A stretch of DNA of 60,773 nucleotides, taken from assembly GCF_016901575.1 (NCBI RefSeq), contig NZ_JACJKQ010000012.1, forward strand, positions 1 to 60,773, written 5' to 3'. The stretch's first letter is position 1, and each line of letters begins with the position of its first letter. This document shows, one piece after another, positions 35,212-45,811 of this stretch. The notes beneath the pieces are model-generated. The model was not told the DNA's origin. It ran no database searches and saw nothing but the letters and a program-made list of their open reading frames with translations. This DNA is from Enorma phocaeensis (GTDB taxonomy: Bacteria; Actinomycetota; Coriobacteriia; Coriobacteriales; Coriobacteriaceae). Made by a program: the position numbers and the translations under genes.

Positions 35212-38200
35212 ATGACGCAGACAACCGACTATGCGGGCCGCACGCTTCATGTGGGGCTTGATATCGGGTCCACCACCACCAAGGCCTTCGTGCTGGACCC
35301 TTCCGACAACACAACGCTGTTCTGGCGCTACAAGCGTCACAACGCCCGCCAGGCTGCGAGCGCGGCGGAGGCGCTCTCCGACGTGGGCGCGCGCTTTCCG
35401 GGCGCGCGCCTGCGCGTCGCGGTCACCGGGTCCGGCGCCCGCGACATCGCCCGTGCGCTCGACGCCGCCTACATTCAGGAGGTGGTGGCGAACTCCATCG
35501 CCATCCGCGAGCTCTATCCGCGGGTCCGCTGCGCGATCGAGCTGGGCGGGCAGGATGCGAAGATGATCTTCTTCCATGCCGACGACTCCGGTGTGCCCGC
35601 GGTGTCAGACATGCGCATGAACGGGTCGTGCGCGGGCGGCACCGGTGCCTTCATCGACGAGATGGCCAAGCTCTTGGGCGTTCCGAGCGAGGGCTTCGAG
35701 GAGCTTGCCGCCCAGGGGACGACGGTCTACGAGATATCCGGACGCTGCGGCGTCTATGCCAAGACCGATGTTCAGCCCCTGCTCAACCAAGGCGTGTCTC
35801 GGGCAGACCTGGCGCTTTCCGCCATGCATGCCGTTGCTCGCCAGACCATCGGCGGCCTTGCGCAGGGCATCGACATCGAGGCGCCGGTCATCTTTGAGGG
35901 CGGCACGCTCGCCTACAACCCCACGTTGGTCAAGGTGTTTCGCGAGCAGCTCGATCTGTCCGACGACGACGTGGTCGTGCCCAGCGACCCGCAAGTGATG
36001 ATCGCCCGCGGGGCGGCCCTTTCGCTCGCGGGCCTCTTTGCCGACGAGCAGGCGGATGTCGACCCTGCCGGCGGCGTGGAGGCGCTCGAGGAGCTGCAGC
36101 GCAACCCCGTGTCCGACGACGACGTTGCCGCTGCCGTCCCCTTCTTTGAGACCGAGGCGGAGCGCGCCGAGTTCGAGCGCCGCCATCCCGCCGAGGCTGC
36201 TGCGCCGGGACCTGCCGGCTATCATCGCGGCGAGGTGGTCCATGCCTACCTCGGCATCGACTCGGGCAGCACGACCACGAAGTTTGCGCTCATAGACGCC
36301 AGCGGCGGGCTTATCGATTCGTTCTATGCATCGAACGAGGGCAAGCCGCTCGATGTGGCGCGTCAGGGCCTGTTGGATTTAAAGAGGCGGTGGGACGACG
36401 CGGGCGTGTCGCTCGCCATCGATGCGGTGGGGACCACGGGCTATGGCGAGCTGCTCTTCGCCCGGGCGCTTCACGCCGACTATCATACAGTCGAGACGGT
36501 GGCGCACGCCCGCGCCGCCGCCATGTGCGTGCCCGACGCCACCTTCGTGCTCGACATCGGCGGCCAGGACATGAAGGCGATATGGCTCGACGGAGGCGTG
36601 CTCACCGACATCGTGGTCAACGAGGCGTGTTCGGCGGGCTGCGGGTCGTTTCTCGAGGGCTTTGCGGCGAACCTGCACATTCCGGTCGACGAGATCGCGA
36701 GCGCGGCCTTTCGTTCGGCGGAGCCTGCGAGCCTCGGCAGCCGCTGCACGGTGTTCATGAACTCCAGCGTGGTGTCCGAGCAGCGTCGCGGCAAGGGGCC
36801 AGACGACATCATGGCGGGACTTTGCCGCTCGATCATCGAAAACGTGTTCACCAAGGTCATTCGCGTCTCCAACCTCGATCGGCTGGGGGAGCGGATCGTC
36901 GTGCAGGGCGGCACGTTCCGCAACGACGCCGTGCTGCGCGCCTTCGAACAGTATCTGGGGCGTCCCGTCACGCGCGCCCCGCACCCTGGCCTCATGGGGG
37001 CGATCGGCGTGGCGCTGCTCGCTGCGGAGAACGCCGCCGGGCAAGAGGAGCGCGGCGGAGAGGCGTGCGCGTCGAGCTTTATCGGCCTCGACGCCATGGA
37101 GGGCTTCGCGCACCAGGAGTATGCGGGCGTGACGTGCCGCCGCTGCGGCAACCATTGCGCGCGCACCGTCATCGCCTTTTCGGACGGCTCGCTATATGTG
37201 ACGGGCAACCGCTGCCCGCGCGGCGAGGAGATCGATTGGGACGAGCTGGTCCGCGAGGTTCCCGAGGCGTCTGCCCCGGTGCAAGATCCCAAGGGTAGCG
37301 ACGAGCCGGCCTCCGGCACCCGCGGCGTGCCTGCCGACGATGCCCCCGCGCGCACGGGCGCCCCTGCGGCGAATCTCTTCGACGAGCGCGAGCGGCTCCT
37401 GTTCCAGAATTGGCCCTGCACGCCCGTCGCCCCTGATAGGGGGCAGACCGTTGGCATCCCCCGGGTGCTGGAGTTTTGGGACACCATGCCCTTCTGGTCC
37501 ACCATGTTCCGCGCGCTGGGCTTTACCGTGCGCATCTCACGGCCCAGTACCCGCCGCACCTTTGAGCGCGGGCTTGCCCACGTGACGTCCGACACCATCT
37601 GCTTTCCGGCAAAGCTCGTGCACGGCCATGTCCGCGAGCTCGTCGACGCCCACGTCGACCGCATCTTCATGCCCATCATCACCACCGTGCCGACGGAAAA
37701 CGTCGCCAAGACCAGCGAGTGGATGTGCGCCGTGGTGAAGGGATATCCCTATGTGATGCGGAATTCCGACAACCCCGAGGAGCGCTACGGCGTGCCCTTC
37801 GACACGCCGCTGTTCCATTGGTACACCGATCGCGACCGCACGCATCAGCTTGTCGGCTGGCTGCATGAGACATTCGGCGTGACCGAGAAGGAGGCTCGAG
37901 CGGCCATCTCGCAGGGCGACGACGCGCAGCGCTCCTTTACCGAGCGCCTGCAGCAGCGCGGTCAAGAGGTGCTCGACCAGGTCCACGATGCGGGCGGCTA
38001 TGCGGTGGTCATGGCGTCGCGCCCCTACCACAACGACCCGCTGGTGAACCACGGGCTGCCCAAGCTCTTCTGCAGCCAGGGCATTCCGGTGCTCACCCCC
38101 GACGCCGTTCCCGGCGTGCGCGAGGTCGACCTCTCGAGAAGTCGCCTCGACATCGTGAACAACTTCCATGCGCGCATGCTCTCTTCGGCGGTAATCGCCG

Positions 38201-39810
38201 CCGGCTCGCCCGACCTGGAATATGTGCAGCTGGTCAGCTTCGGCTGCGGGCATGATGCCTATCTGTCCGACGAGATCGTGCGCCTGATGCGTGAGGTCTC
38301 GGGCAAGGCGCCGCTGATCTTGAAGATTGACGAAAGCGACGCCACCGGCCCCCTGCGCATCCGCGTCCGCTCGTTTATCGAGACGACCGAGCGTCGCCGT
38401 CGCGACGAGGCGGGACGTGCCGCGGCGGCAAGCGCCCCGCGGGAGCTGCCCGACCCCTACGAGGTGAAGTACACGCGCGCCGACCGCAAGCGTCGCGTGG
38501 TCCTTGTTCCCAACACGAGCCATGCCTTCTGCCGGCTCATGACGGCGGCGATGCGTCGCGAGGGCGTGCGGGCGGATCCGCTTCCTGTCGGGCGCGAAGA
38601 GGCCATCCGCCTGGGCAAGCGCTACGTGCACAACGACATCTGCTTCCCCGCGCAAATCACCATCGGAGAGGCGCTCGAGGCGCTTGAGAGCGGCCGGTAT
38701 GCGAGGGACGAGGTCGCCATCGTCACCGGCAAGTACATCGGCGACTGCCGCCTCACGCACTATATGCCCTTGCTGCGCCGCGCGCTCGACGATGCGGGGT
38801 ATGCCGACGTGCCCGTGCTCACCAACGACGACGTAGACGCTCACGGCGCCTATCCGGGCTTCAAGTTGGGTCTGCCGGCATGCCTCGAGATCATGTGGGG
38901 CTTGCCCATGATCGATGCGCTCGAAGCCTTGCTGAGGCGCATGCGTCCCTACGAACTCGAGCCGGGGTCGGCCGAGCGCGCGTTCGACGAGGCGCTCGAC
39001 GAGGTGATTCGCGGCATCGAGGAGCACGGCCTGCGCGGGGCGGAAGAGGGTTTCAAGCGCGCTATCGAGATTATGAAGCGGGTCCCCTACGACCGCTCGC
39101 GCCCGCGTCCCACGGTGCTCATCGTGGGCGAGTACCTGCTCAACTTCCATCCCGGGGCCAATCACGAGATCGAGCGCTATCTCGAAGCAAACGGCCTCGA
39201 GATCATCGAGGCGCGCATGACCGACGTCATCCGCAAGAGCTATTTCTACAAGCACGCGCAGTCGCGCGAGTATCGCGTCGACATCCCGCTTGCTGACAAG
39301 GTCTGGTACGCCACGGCCGACAATCTCTTCGATGTGGCCCACGACCGCTGTGACCGCATCGCGGGCTCCCATCCGCTCTACGAGCCGCCGGTTCGCATGC
39401 CCGAGCTCGTTCAGGCCAGCGACGAGGTGCTTCACCATACCTTCGATGCGGGCGAGGGCGTGCTCATCCCTGCCGAGATCCTGGAGAACGCCGCACGGGG
39501 CTGCCGCGCGTTTGTCATCCTGCAGCCTTTCGGCTGCCTTCCCAACCACGTGGTGGGTCGCGGGCTGGTGCGCGCGCTCAAGGAGCGCTATCCCGACGCG
39601 CAGATCCTGCCGCTGGACTACGATCCGGACGTGAGCTTTGCCAATGTTGAGAACCGTCTGCAGATGCTCATCATGAACGCGCGCGAGCGCGGGGACGCCC
39701 CCGGCGGCGCGGCAGACACCGGAGACGGACCGGCCGGCGTCGGCTGCACCGGGGCGGGGCAGGGAGGCCCGAGGCAAGACGGGGAGGTGGACCGTGGCTC
39801 GACCGCGTAA
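35212..39810 (+). CDS. Double-activase / 2-hydroxyacyl-CoA dehydratase-like fusion protein
   Basis: A 1532-aa cytoplasmic protein. Two BcrA/HgdC-type ASKHA ATPase domains come first (VGLDIGSTTTKAF near residue 15; LGIDSGSTTTKFALID near 345). Each has the two Cys that hold the shared [4Fe-4S] cluster (SCAGGTGAFID with GRCGVYAK; ACSAGCGSFLEG with SRCTVF). A four-Cys spacer CRRCGNHC/RCPRGEE follows. Then comes a DUF2229 domain (VLEFWDTMPFWSTMFRALGF) and an HgdB-like region (HNDICFPAQITIGEALEAL, SFGCGHDAYLSDEI). Activators use ATP to push electrons onto low-potential clusters, and relatives are double-cubane-cluster reductases. The substrate is unknown. A TetR gene overlaps its end. Confidence 0.9.
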   Translation: MTQTTDYAGRTLHVGLDIGSTTTKAFVLDPSDNTTLFWRYKRHNARQAASAAEALSDVGARFPGARLRVAVTGSGARDIARALDAAYIQEVVANSIAIRELYPRVRCAIELGGQDAKMIFFHADDSGVPAVSDMRMNGSCAGGTGAFIDEMAKLLGVPSEGFEELAAQGTTVYEISGRCGVYAKTDVQPLLNQGVSRADLALSAMHAVARQTIGGLAQGIDIEAPVIFEGGTLAYNPTLVKVFREQLDLSDDDVVVPSDPQVMIARGAALSLAGLFADEQADVDPAGGVEALEELQRNPVSDDDVAAAVPFFETEAERAEFERRHPAEAAAPGPAGYHRGEVVHAYLGIDSGSTTTKFALIDASGGLIDSFYASNEGKPLDVARQGLLDLKRRWDDAGVSLAIDAVGTTGYGELLFARALHADYHTVETVAHARAAAMCVPDATFVLDIGGQDMKAIWLDGGVLTDIVVNEACSAGCGSFLEGFAANLHIPVDEIASAAFRSAEPASLGSRCTVFMNSSVVSEQRRGKGPDDIMAGLCRSIIENVFTKVIRVSNLDRLGERIVVQGGTFRNDAVLRAFEQYLGRPVTRAPHPGLMGAIGVALLAAENAAGQEERGGEACASSFIGLDAMEGFAHQEYAGVTCRRCGNHCARTVIAFSDGSLYVTGNRCPRGEEIDWDELVREVPEASAPVQDPKGSDEPASGTRGVPADDAPARTGAPAANLFDERERLLFQNWPCTPVAPDRGQTVGIPRVLEFWDTMPFWSTMFRALGFTVRISRPSTRRTFERGLAHVTSDTICFPAKLVHGHVRELVDAHVDRIFMPIITTVPTENVAKTSEWMCAVVKGYPYVMRNSDNPEERYGVPFDTPLFHWYTDRDRTHQLVGWLHETFGVTEKEARAAISQGDDAQRSFTERLQQRGQEVLDQVHDAGGYAVVMASRPYHNDPLVNHGLPKLFCSQGIPVLTPDAVPGVREVDLSRSRLDIVNNFHARMLSSAVIAAGSPDLEYVQLVSFGCGHDAYLSDEIVRLMREVSGKAPLILKIDESDATGPLRIRVRSFIETTERRRRDEAGRAAAASAPRELPDPYEVKYTRADRKRRVVLVPNTSHAFCRLMTAAMRREGVRADPLPVGREEAIRLGKRYVHNDICFPAQITIGEALEALESGRYARDEVAIVTGKYIGDCRLTHYMPLLRRALDDAGYADVPVLTNDDVDAHGAYPGFKLGLPACLEIMWGLPMIDALEALLRRMRPYELEPGSAERAFDEALDEVIRGIEEHGLRGAEEGFKRAIEIMKRVPYDRSRPRPTVLIVGEYLLNFHPGANHEIERYLEANGLEIIEARMTDVIRKSYFYKHAQSREYRVDIPLADKVWYATADNLFDVAHDRCDRIAGSHPLYEPPVRMPELVQASDEVLHHTFDAGEGVLIPAEILENAARGCRAFVILQPFGCLPNHVVGRGLVRALKERYPDAQILPLDYDPDVSFANVENRLQMLIMNARERGDAPGGAADTGDGPAGVGCTGAGQGGPRQDGEVDRGSTA

Positions 39811-40450
39811 GGATGCCGAGGGCGCGACCGCCCGCCAGCGCATCATCGATGCGTTCTGGCATCTGCTCGAAGACCGGCCCGTGCACGACATCGTGGTGGG
39901 AGCGGTTTCCGACGCCGCCTGCTGCAACCGGGGGACCTTCTACTACTATTTTCCCGATATGAACGCCCTCGTTGCGAGCGCCATCCGCGAAGAGTTCTTC
40001 TCGGACGACGCCCTCGCCCGGGCGGTGTCGGGGATTCTCGCCGGCGGGGACGCGAAGTTCATCATGCGTTCGATCTCTCCGCGCCGTACGCGACGCATCT
40101 CGCTCATCATGCGGGCGGGTGGCGAGCGCATCGTCGAGGTCGCCGTTCGGGATGCCGTCCATGCCCGGTGGCGTGAGCGGCTGTGCGAAGCGGGCTGCGA
40201 CCTCGAGCCGGCGTCGGTCTTCGCCATCCAGTTCATGGTCGGCGGATTGCTCGGCTACTTCTCCTATATGGTGCAGGCAGACGACGCGGCGGTCCCGCTC
40301 GACGCGGATGCCCGCCGCTACCTGAGGCAGGTGGCGCGCGCCACGGTCCAGGCGGTGTCTGATGCGCAGGGCTTGGATCCCCAGGACGTGAAGGCGCGCT
40401 TGCGCTGCGGCGTTCCCAAGGAACCCATGGACGACGCGGCGGCATCCTAG
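39794..40450 (+). CDS. TetR/AcrR-family transcriptional regulator
   Basis: A 218-aa regulator. The N-terminal helix-turn-helix is ARQRIIDAFWHLLEDRPVHDIVVGAVSDAACCNRGTFYYYFPDM in overlapping parts, with the GTFYYYF signature. The C-terminal part is a variable ligand domain. GTG 39794 overlaps the activase gene by 17 bp, with GGGGAGGTGG just upstream, so the two are co-translated. It may control that gene. Confidence 0.92.
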   Translation: MARPRKDAEGATARQRIIDAFWHLLEDRPVHDIVVGAVSDAACCNRGTFYYYFPDMNALVASAIREEFFSDDALARAVSGILAGGDAKFIMRSISPRRTRRISLIMRAGGERIVEVAVRDAVHARWRERLCEAGCDLEPASVFAIQFMVGGLLGYFSYMVQADDAAVPLDADARRYLRQVARATVQAVSDAQGLDPQDVKARLRCGVPKEPMDDAAAS

Positions 40451-40844
40451 GTTTTGCGCTGCGGGGCTGCGCAGCGCCGCGTGTCGGGCGCCAGTTCCGG
40501 CTCGCCCAAGCGCATTCGTTTCGGTTTGATGCAGATTTTTTCCTGCTGGTCGAGTAGACGCGAAAATCCTGCAACAAAATGCCTGGATTTGACCTTGCCA
40601 AATCGGTCTCTACTCGGTGGTTCTGGAATTATCTGCATAAAACCGAAGCGAACTGATTCCGACGGCAAACATGCGCCCTTCACGCCCTGTTGACATTCTC
40701 GCAGAACGGCCATTCGTTCGATTATTATGGTACGTCCTTGGGTACACATCCGGGGAACGAACATCGCTATGAGGGGAATGCGGCGCTGGGGGCGCCGCCG
40801 ATTGGTCATGCCAGGAGAGTCCCCGCACAAAAGAGGTGTAGAGC
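40451..40844. other. Long imperfect inverted repeat and clpC upstream region
   Basis: CATTCGTTTCGGTTTGATGC (40513-40532, then AGAT) is matched by its near complement ending at about 40655. Inner arms contain GAGTAGA (40552-40558) and its complement (40609-40615). The whole is a roughly 144-bp palindrome with an interrupted centre. TTGACA at 40690 and TATTAT at 40733 are too far apart to be one promoter. No HrcA CIRCE, CtsR or HAIR site was recognised before clpC. Confidence 0.7.
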
Positions 40845-43478
40845 ATGCTAGACAGATTTACCGACCGCGCCCGCCGCGTCATGGCCATGGCGAAGGAAGA
40901 GGCGGTCGCGCTTTCGTCCACCAAGGTGGGCACGGAGCACCTGCTGCTGGCCCTCGCCAAGGAGGAGGAGGGTATCGCGGCGGAGGCGCTGCGCTCGCTG
41001 GACATCTCCTACGACGACATCCTTGCGCAGCTCAAAGAGACGCTTACCACGCAGCCGGGCGACGTCGACGAGGACGCCGGGCAGGCGAAGCTCGCCTTCA
41101 CGCCAGCGGTTATCGAGGTCATGGAGCGTTCCTTCCGCCTGGCGCGTGAGAACAACCAGACCTACGTTTCCACGGAGCACCTGCTGCTGGGCGTTGTCGA
41201 CGAGTCGTCCTGCAAGGGCGTCGACCTGCTGACGCGCCTGGGCGTTACCGCCGCATCGGTGCGCTCGGCGGTGGAAAAGCTCACGTCGAAGGACCAAAGC
41301 AGCAAGCGCCCCATGGCGGGCGCCGGGGCGGGCCGCCCGGGCGCCGGGCTTCCGTTCTTTTCTGGAGAGGCGGCACAGGGCAAAGGCGGCGAGACGAGCG
41401 TCTTGAAGCAGTTCGCCACCAACCTCACCCAGGAGGCGCGCGACGGCAAGCTCGATCCGGTCATCGGCCGCGAGCGCGAGATCTCGCGCATGATGGAGAT
41501 TCTCTCCCGCCGCACAAAGAACAACCCGCTCATCTTGGGCGATCCTGGCGTGGGCAAGACCGCCATTGTCGAGGGGCTCGCGCAGGAGATCGCTTCCGGC
41601 AACGTGCCTGAGAACCTCATCGATCAAAACATCTGGTCGCTCGACCTGCCGGGTCTTGTCGCCGGGGCAAAATACCGCGGCGAGTTCGAGGAGCGTCTGA
41701 AGGGCGTCATCCAAGAGGCGACCGAGGCCGACGACGCGATCTTGTTCATCGACGAGATGCACACGCTCATCGGTGCAGGCTCCGCTGAGGGCTCCATCGA
41801 TGCGAGCTCCATGCTCAAGCCGGTGCTTGCGCGCGGCGCCTTCCAGATCATCGGCGCCACCACGGCCGAGGAGTTCCGCAAGTACCTCACCAAGGATCCC
41901 GCCTTCGAGCGCCGCTTCCAGTCCATCGATGTGGAAGAGCCGAGCGTCGAGGACACCATCAAGATCCTGAACGCGCTGCTGCCTCGCTACGAGGAGCATC
42001 ACCACGTCCACTACACCCCCGAGGCGGTAGAGGCCGCGGCTAGGCTCTCGGCTCGCTACATCCAGGACCGCTACCTGCCTGACAAGGCTATCGACCTCAT
42101 CGATGAGTCGGGCGCCCGCGCCCGCATCGCGGCAAATCGCGCGCCCGAGCCGGTGCGCGAGGCCGAGGCTCGCGTGGCCGAGCTCAAGGGAGAGGTCGCC
42201 GAGGCCACGGATCGCGACGACATGAATCGGGCCGCCGAGCTGAAGGAGCAGGAGGGCGCCGCCGAGATCGCCCTCTCCGAGGCCCGCGCCGCCTGGAACG
42301 CCCAGATGGACGCAAGTCCGATCGAGATCGATGTTCCGCAGATCGCAGACATCGTATCGGTCACCTCGGGCGTGCCGGTCTCCTCGCTCACCGAGGACGA
42401 ATCGCGCCGCCTGCTGAAGTGCGAGAGCGTGCTCAAGACGCGCATCATCGGGCAGGACGAGGCGGTCAACGCCGTGGCGAAGGCCATCCGGCGTTCGCGC
42501 TCGCCGCTCAAGGATCCCCGCCGTCCCGGCGGCTCGTTCATCTTCCTGGGTCCCACCGGCACGGGAAAGACCGAGCTCGCCAAGACGCTCGCAGAGTACC
42601 TCTTTGGCAGCAAGGACGCGCTTATCAGCTTCGATATGTCGGAGTTTGCCAGCCAGTACGAGGTCTCGAAGCTCATCGGTAGCCCTCCGGGATACGTTGG
42701 CCATGAAGAGGGGGGCCAGCTTACCAAGGCGGTCCGCCGGCATCCCTATTCGGTGGTGCTCTTCGACGAGATCGAGAAGGCACATCCGGACATCTTCAAC
42801 ATTTTGCTGCAGGTGCTCGACGAGGGACGTCTCACGGACGGCCAGGGCAAGACGGTCGACTTCCGCAACACCGTGGTCATTATGACCTCCAACGTGGGCG
42901 CCCGCGAGATCGCCCAAGACGCGAGCGTCGGCTTCGGCACCACCGGCGAGGCGGGTCTCTCCTCCAAGGAGATCAAGAGTCGAGCCATGGGAGAGCTGAA
43001 GCGCCTGTTCCGTCCGGAGTTCTTGAACCGCGTCGACGACATCGTGGTGTTCCAGAAGCTTTCGGGTGACTCGCTCGTCTCGATTGCCGAGCTGCTGGTG
43101 GACGACCTGCGCCAGCGCCTCATCGCCAACGGCATGAACATCGTGACCACGCCTGCCGCCATCGACAAGATCGTCTCCGAGGGCACCGACCTCACAAACG
43201 GCGCTCGCCCGCTGCGCCGTGCCATCCAGCGCCTCATCGAGGACCCGCTGTCCGAGGAGCTGCTCGCCGGCGAGTGGAGCGAAGGCGATACCGTGCTGTG
43301 CGACGTGGTCGACGGCGAGTTCGTGTTCAGCCATACCACGGGCGAGATTCCTGCGCCGCGTCACACGGGTGCCCTGGGCGGCTCGTTCGAGAGCGCTCCG
43401 CGCTCAGGCGGCGGCTCTCCCGCGCTCACGGGAGGCGGCCCCGGCGGCATCTCCCAGATGGGTGCGGGCGCCTGCTAG
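40845..43478 (+). CDS. clpC: ATP-dependent Clp protease ATP-binding subunit ClpC
   Basis: An 877-aa AAA+ unfoldase that feeds proteins to ClpP. The N-terminal double Clp repeat covers [20 protein letters not shown] to about residue 145. The first AAA module has [20 protein letters not shown]-like middle coiled segment ([16 protein letters not shown]) follows. The second module has [19 protein letters not shown] and the sensor region. The Gly-rich C-terminal tail ends in MGAGAC. The order clpC-disA-ispD follows the Gram-positive clpC-radA-disA-ispD cluster, but radA is absent. Confidence 0.97.
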   Translation: MLDRFTDRARRVMAMAKEEAVALSSTKVGTEHLLLALAKEEEGIAAEALRSLDISYDDILAQLKETLTTQPGDVDEDAGQAKLAFTPAVIEVMERSFRLARENNQTYVSTEHLLLGVVDESSCKGVDLLTRLGVTAASVRSAVEKLTSKDQSSKRPMAGAGAGRPGAGLPFFSGEAAQGKGGETSVLKQFATNLTQEARDGKLDPVIGREREISRMMEILSRRTKNNPLILGDPGVGKTAIVEGLAQEIASGNVPENLIDQNIWSLDLPGLVAGAKYRGEFEERLKGVIQEATEADDAILFIDEMHTLIGAGSAEGSIDASSMLKPVLARGAFQIIGATTAEEFRKYLTKDPAFERRFQSIDVEEPSVEDTIKILNALLPRYEEHHHVHYTPEAVEAAARLSARYIQDRYLPDKAIDLIDESGARARIAANRAPEPVREAEARVAELKGEVAEATDRDDMNRAAELKEQEGAAEIALSEARAAWNAQMDASPIEIDVPQIADIVSVTSGVPVSSLTEDESRRLLKCESVLKTRIIGQDEAVNAVAKAIRRSRSPLKDPRRPGGSFIFLGPTGTGKTELAKTLAEYLFGSKDALISFDMSEFASQYEVSKLIGSPPGYVGHEEGGQLTKAVRRHPYSVVLFDEIEKAHPDIFNILLQVLDEGRLTDGQGKTVDFRNTVVIMTSNVGAREIAQDASVGFGTTGEAGLSSKEIKSRAMGELKRLFRPEFLNRVDDIVVFQKLSGDSLVSIAELLVDDLRQRLIANGMNIVTTPAAIDKIVSEGTDLTNGARPLRRAIQRLIEDPLSEELLAGEWSEGDTVLCDVVDGEFVFSHTTGEIPAPRHTGALGGSFESAPRSGGGSPALTGGGPGGISQMGAGAC

Positions 43479-43493
43479 GCGTGCATGAGAACA

Positions 43494-43525
43494 AGGGGCG
43501 GCTCCTCAGGGTCCGCCCCTTTTTC
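43494..43525 (+). terminator. Terminator of clpC
   Basis: AGGGGCGG pairs with CCGCCCCT around an 11-nt loop and is followed by TTTTT. Confidence 0.9.
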
Positions 43526-43710
43526 TGTGCCTCGCTTTGCGCCGTTCTGCGTCGCGGATGTGCCTTTGTAAGGCGAGGGCATGATTTCGTCCAGTTAATT
43601 CTGTTGCATTGCGCAATTGTCGGGTCGGCCGGGAGCATCTCCATGCGAAAATACCTGTATGACTGTGACTGATTGACACGTTATGCGAGCGCATGGGATG
43701 GGAGAGCACA

Positions 43711-44772
43711 TTGGATAAAGAGCAAGTGCAAAAGCGTATGAACGAGGCGATTCGGCTGACCGCGCCGGGGCAGCCCATTCGCGCCGCCCTGGATATGATC
43801 ATCGCGGGGCATCTGGGTGCGCTCATCTGCGTGGGCGACTCCGAGCATGTGCTGGCGGCGGGCAACGACGGCTTCCCGCTGAACATCTCGTTCACCAGCA
43901 ACCGCTTGTTTGAGCTCTCCAAGATGGACGGCGCCATCGTCATCGATGACGACGTCACCCAGATTCTGCGCGCCAACTTCCATCTGAATCCCGACCCTTC
44001 GCTTGCCACGAGCGAGACGGGCATGCGCCACCGCACCGCCGCGCGCATGAGCGTGCTCACCGACGCCATCGTCATCTCGGTGTCGGCGCGTCGCGCCGTG
44101 GTAAACGTGTATGTGCATGGAAAGTCCTACACGATCCAGCCGGTCTCCGACATCATGAGTTCGGTGAACCAGCTGGTCTCGACCTTGCAGACCACGCGCG
44201 CCTCGCTTGACCGCGCGCTGCTGCGCCTGACGGCGTTGGAGCTTGACGACTACGTAACGCTTGCCGACATCACGGACATCTTCTCGAGCTTCGAGATCCT
44301 CCAGCAGGCAAAGGGAGAGCTCGAGTTCTGCATCGTGAAGCTCGGCACGCAGGGCAAGCTCGTGCAGATGCAGCTCGAGCAGCTCGCGGGCACCAGCATC
44401 GACAACGACTACACCCTCATGATTCGCGACTATGCAAGCGATTCCTCCGAGGAGAACGCGCTGCGCATCCGCGAGCAGTTCTCGTCCATGACGCCGCGCG
44501 ACCTCACGAATCCCCAGCGCGTGGCAGAGGTCTTGGGCTATGACGACCTGGACGAGGATTCGGTCATGACGCCGCTCGGCCTGCGCACCCTCTCGCAGGT
44601 TTCCGTGGTGCGCGACGGGGTCGCCGAAAAGATCGTGGATGAGTACGGCTCGCTTCAGGACCTGATGGATGACATCCGCAAGGATCCCGAGCGTCTGGGC
44701 GACTTCGGTGTGAACAATCCCACGATCCTTGCCGATTCGCTCTACCGCATGCAGGGCAAGCGGGGAGCATGA
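43711..44772 (+). CDS. disA: Diadenylate cyclase, DNA integrity scanning protein DisA
   Basis: A 353-aa DisA that makes cyclic di-AMP and scans DNA for branched structures. The DAC domain has the catalytic DGA (73-75, KMDGAIV) and RHR (106-108, TGMRHRTAAR). A helical spine and a C-terminal HhH region follow. I chose TTG 43711 because GGGAG lies 6 nt upstream and the protein then begins MDKEQVQKR; ATG 43693 is in frame but lacks a good RBS. Its stop overlaps the ispD start (ATGA). Confidence 0.94.
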   Translation: MDKEQVQKRMNEAIRLTAPGQPIRAALDMIIAGHLGALICVGDSEHVLAAGNDGFPLNISFTSNRLFELSKMDGAIVIDDDVTQILRANFHLNPDPSLATSETGMRHRTAARMSVLTDAIVISVSARRAVVNVYVHGKSYTIQPVSDIMSSVNQLVSTLQTTRASLDRALLRLTALELDDYVTLADITDIFSSFEILQQAKGELEFCIVKLGTQGKLVQMQLEQLAGTSIDNDYTLMIRDYASDSSEENALRIREQFSSMTPRDLTNPQRVAEVLGYDDLDEDSVMTPLGLRTLSQVSVVRDGVAEKIVDEYGSLQDLMDDIRKDPERLGDFGVNNPTILADSLYRMQGKRGA

Positions 44773-45611
44773 TGGCTCGAGACGAGGTGTCTTCCAGCGT
44801 GTTTGCAGGGTTTGCTGGGCAGCATGCGGCATGCGCTTCTGCGTCCGGAGGCGCGGTCCCGATGCCGCCGGTGTGTGCCGTGATCGTTGCGGGCGGTTGT
44901 GGGTCCCGGTTTGGCAATCCCGGCGGCAAGCAGCTGGTAAACGTGGCGGGACGTCCGCTGGTCGCCTGGTCGATCATGGCGTTTGACCGCTCCTGCCTGG
45001 TCGGCCACATCGTGGTGGTCTGTCCGGCCGAAAAGCGCGCCGAGATGCGCCGTCTCGCCATCGACCCCTTTGATTTCAAGACGCCCATCACCTTTGCCGA
45101 TGCCGGCGAGACCCGTCAAGACTCGACCGCCTCGGGCATCGACGCCGTGCCCATGGGCTTTGAATACGCGGCCATTCACGACGGGGCGCGCCCGCTCATC
45201 ACCACAGGGGCCATCGACAACGCGATACAGGTGTTGCTTGCCGACCGTTCGCTCGACGGCGTGGTGTGCGGACAGCCCGCCATCGATACCCTGAAGATCG
45301 TAGACGGCGAGCGCATCGTGGAGACTCCGCCGCGCAGCATGTACTGGGCGGCGCAGACCCCCCAAATCTTTAGCGTCGAGGTCATGCGGCGCGCCCATGC
45401 CGCCGCCGTCGCCGAAGGGTTTGTGGGCACGGACGACGCCTCGCTTGTGGAGCGCATGGGCGGCGCGGTGCAGTGCGTGGCAAGTCCGCGCGACAATCTG
45501 AAGGTCACGGTGCCTGAGGACCTGCGCCCCGTGACGGCGATCCTTTTGGGTCGCATGAGCGACGCGGAGAGCGCGCAGGACACGGGCGTCATGCCTCGCG
45601 TGCAGCTCTGA
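44769..45611 (+). CDS. ispD: 2-C-methyl-D-erythritol 4-phosphate cytidylyltransferase
   Basis: A 280-aa IspD of the MEP pathway that makes CDP-methylerythritol. The CTP site is AVIVAGGCGSRFGNPGGKQL, and IHDGARPLI and WAAQTPQIFSVEVM are conserved. About 34 residues precede the fold (MMARDEVSSSVFAG...), so translation may start a little later, but the ATG overlapping the disA stop is well placed for coupling. Its usual partner ispF is displaced to 54.3 kb. Confidence 0.95.
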   Translation: MMARDEVSSSVFAGFAGQHAACASASGGAVPMPPVCAVIVAGGCGSRFGNPGGKQLVNVAGRPLVAWSIMAFDRSCLVGHIVVVCPAEKRAEMRRLAIDPFDFKTPITFADAGETRQDSTASGIDAVPMGFEYAAIHDGARPLITTGAIDNAIQVLLADRSLDGVVCGQPAIDTLKIVDGERIVETPPRSMYWAAQTPQIFSVEVMRRAHAAAVAEGFVGTDDASLVERMGGAVQCVASPRDNLKVTVPEDLRPVTAILLGRMSDAESAQDTGVMPRVQL

Positions 45612-45647
45612 CGGACGCCCCGAGACAAAGGAGTTCAACCTACGCCG

Positions 45648-45663
45648 CTGCGCATCGGACATG
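45648..45663 (+). repeat. 16-bp direct repeat of the ispF start, left boundary of the surface locus
   Basis: CTGCGCATCGGACATG is identical to 54315-54330, codons 2-6 of ispF and one base more. Here it follows AAAGGAG (45627-45633) and reads L-R-I-G-H, but no ispF sequence continues. It looks like the truncated original start of ispF directly after ispD, or one arm of an attachment-site duplication. Confidence 0.65.
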
Positions 45664-45811
45664 CGCCGCTAGCACGGGGCGCAGGCGAAGCTGTGGCGGC
45701 GTTCGCCAAACGTATGAACTTATGACGCCGAGGTGCGGGCGCGAGGCCCGTTGCCGCCGAAAAATCCAACCGTAGACCCCATTTTTAGCACACGTTTCCC
45801 CATCTGCCGCG

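Noticed and set aside
37537-39927. 796-codon minus-strand frame opposite the activase gene
   Set aside because: Shadow frame without domains or RBS.
40848-43364. 838-codon minus-strand frame opposite clpC
   Set aside because: Shadow frame caused by codon bias on the sense strand.
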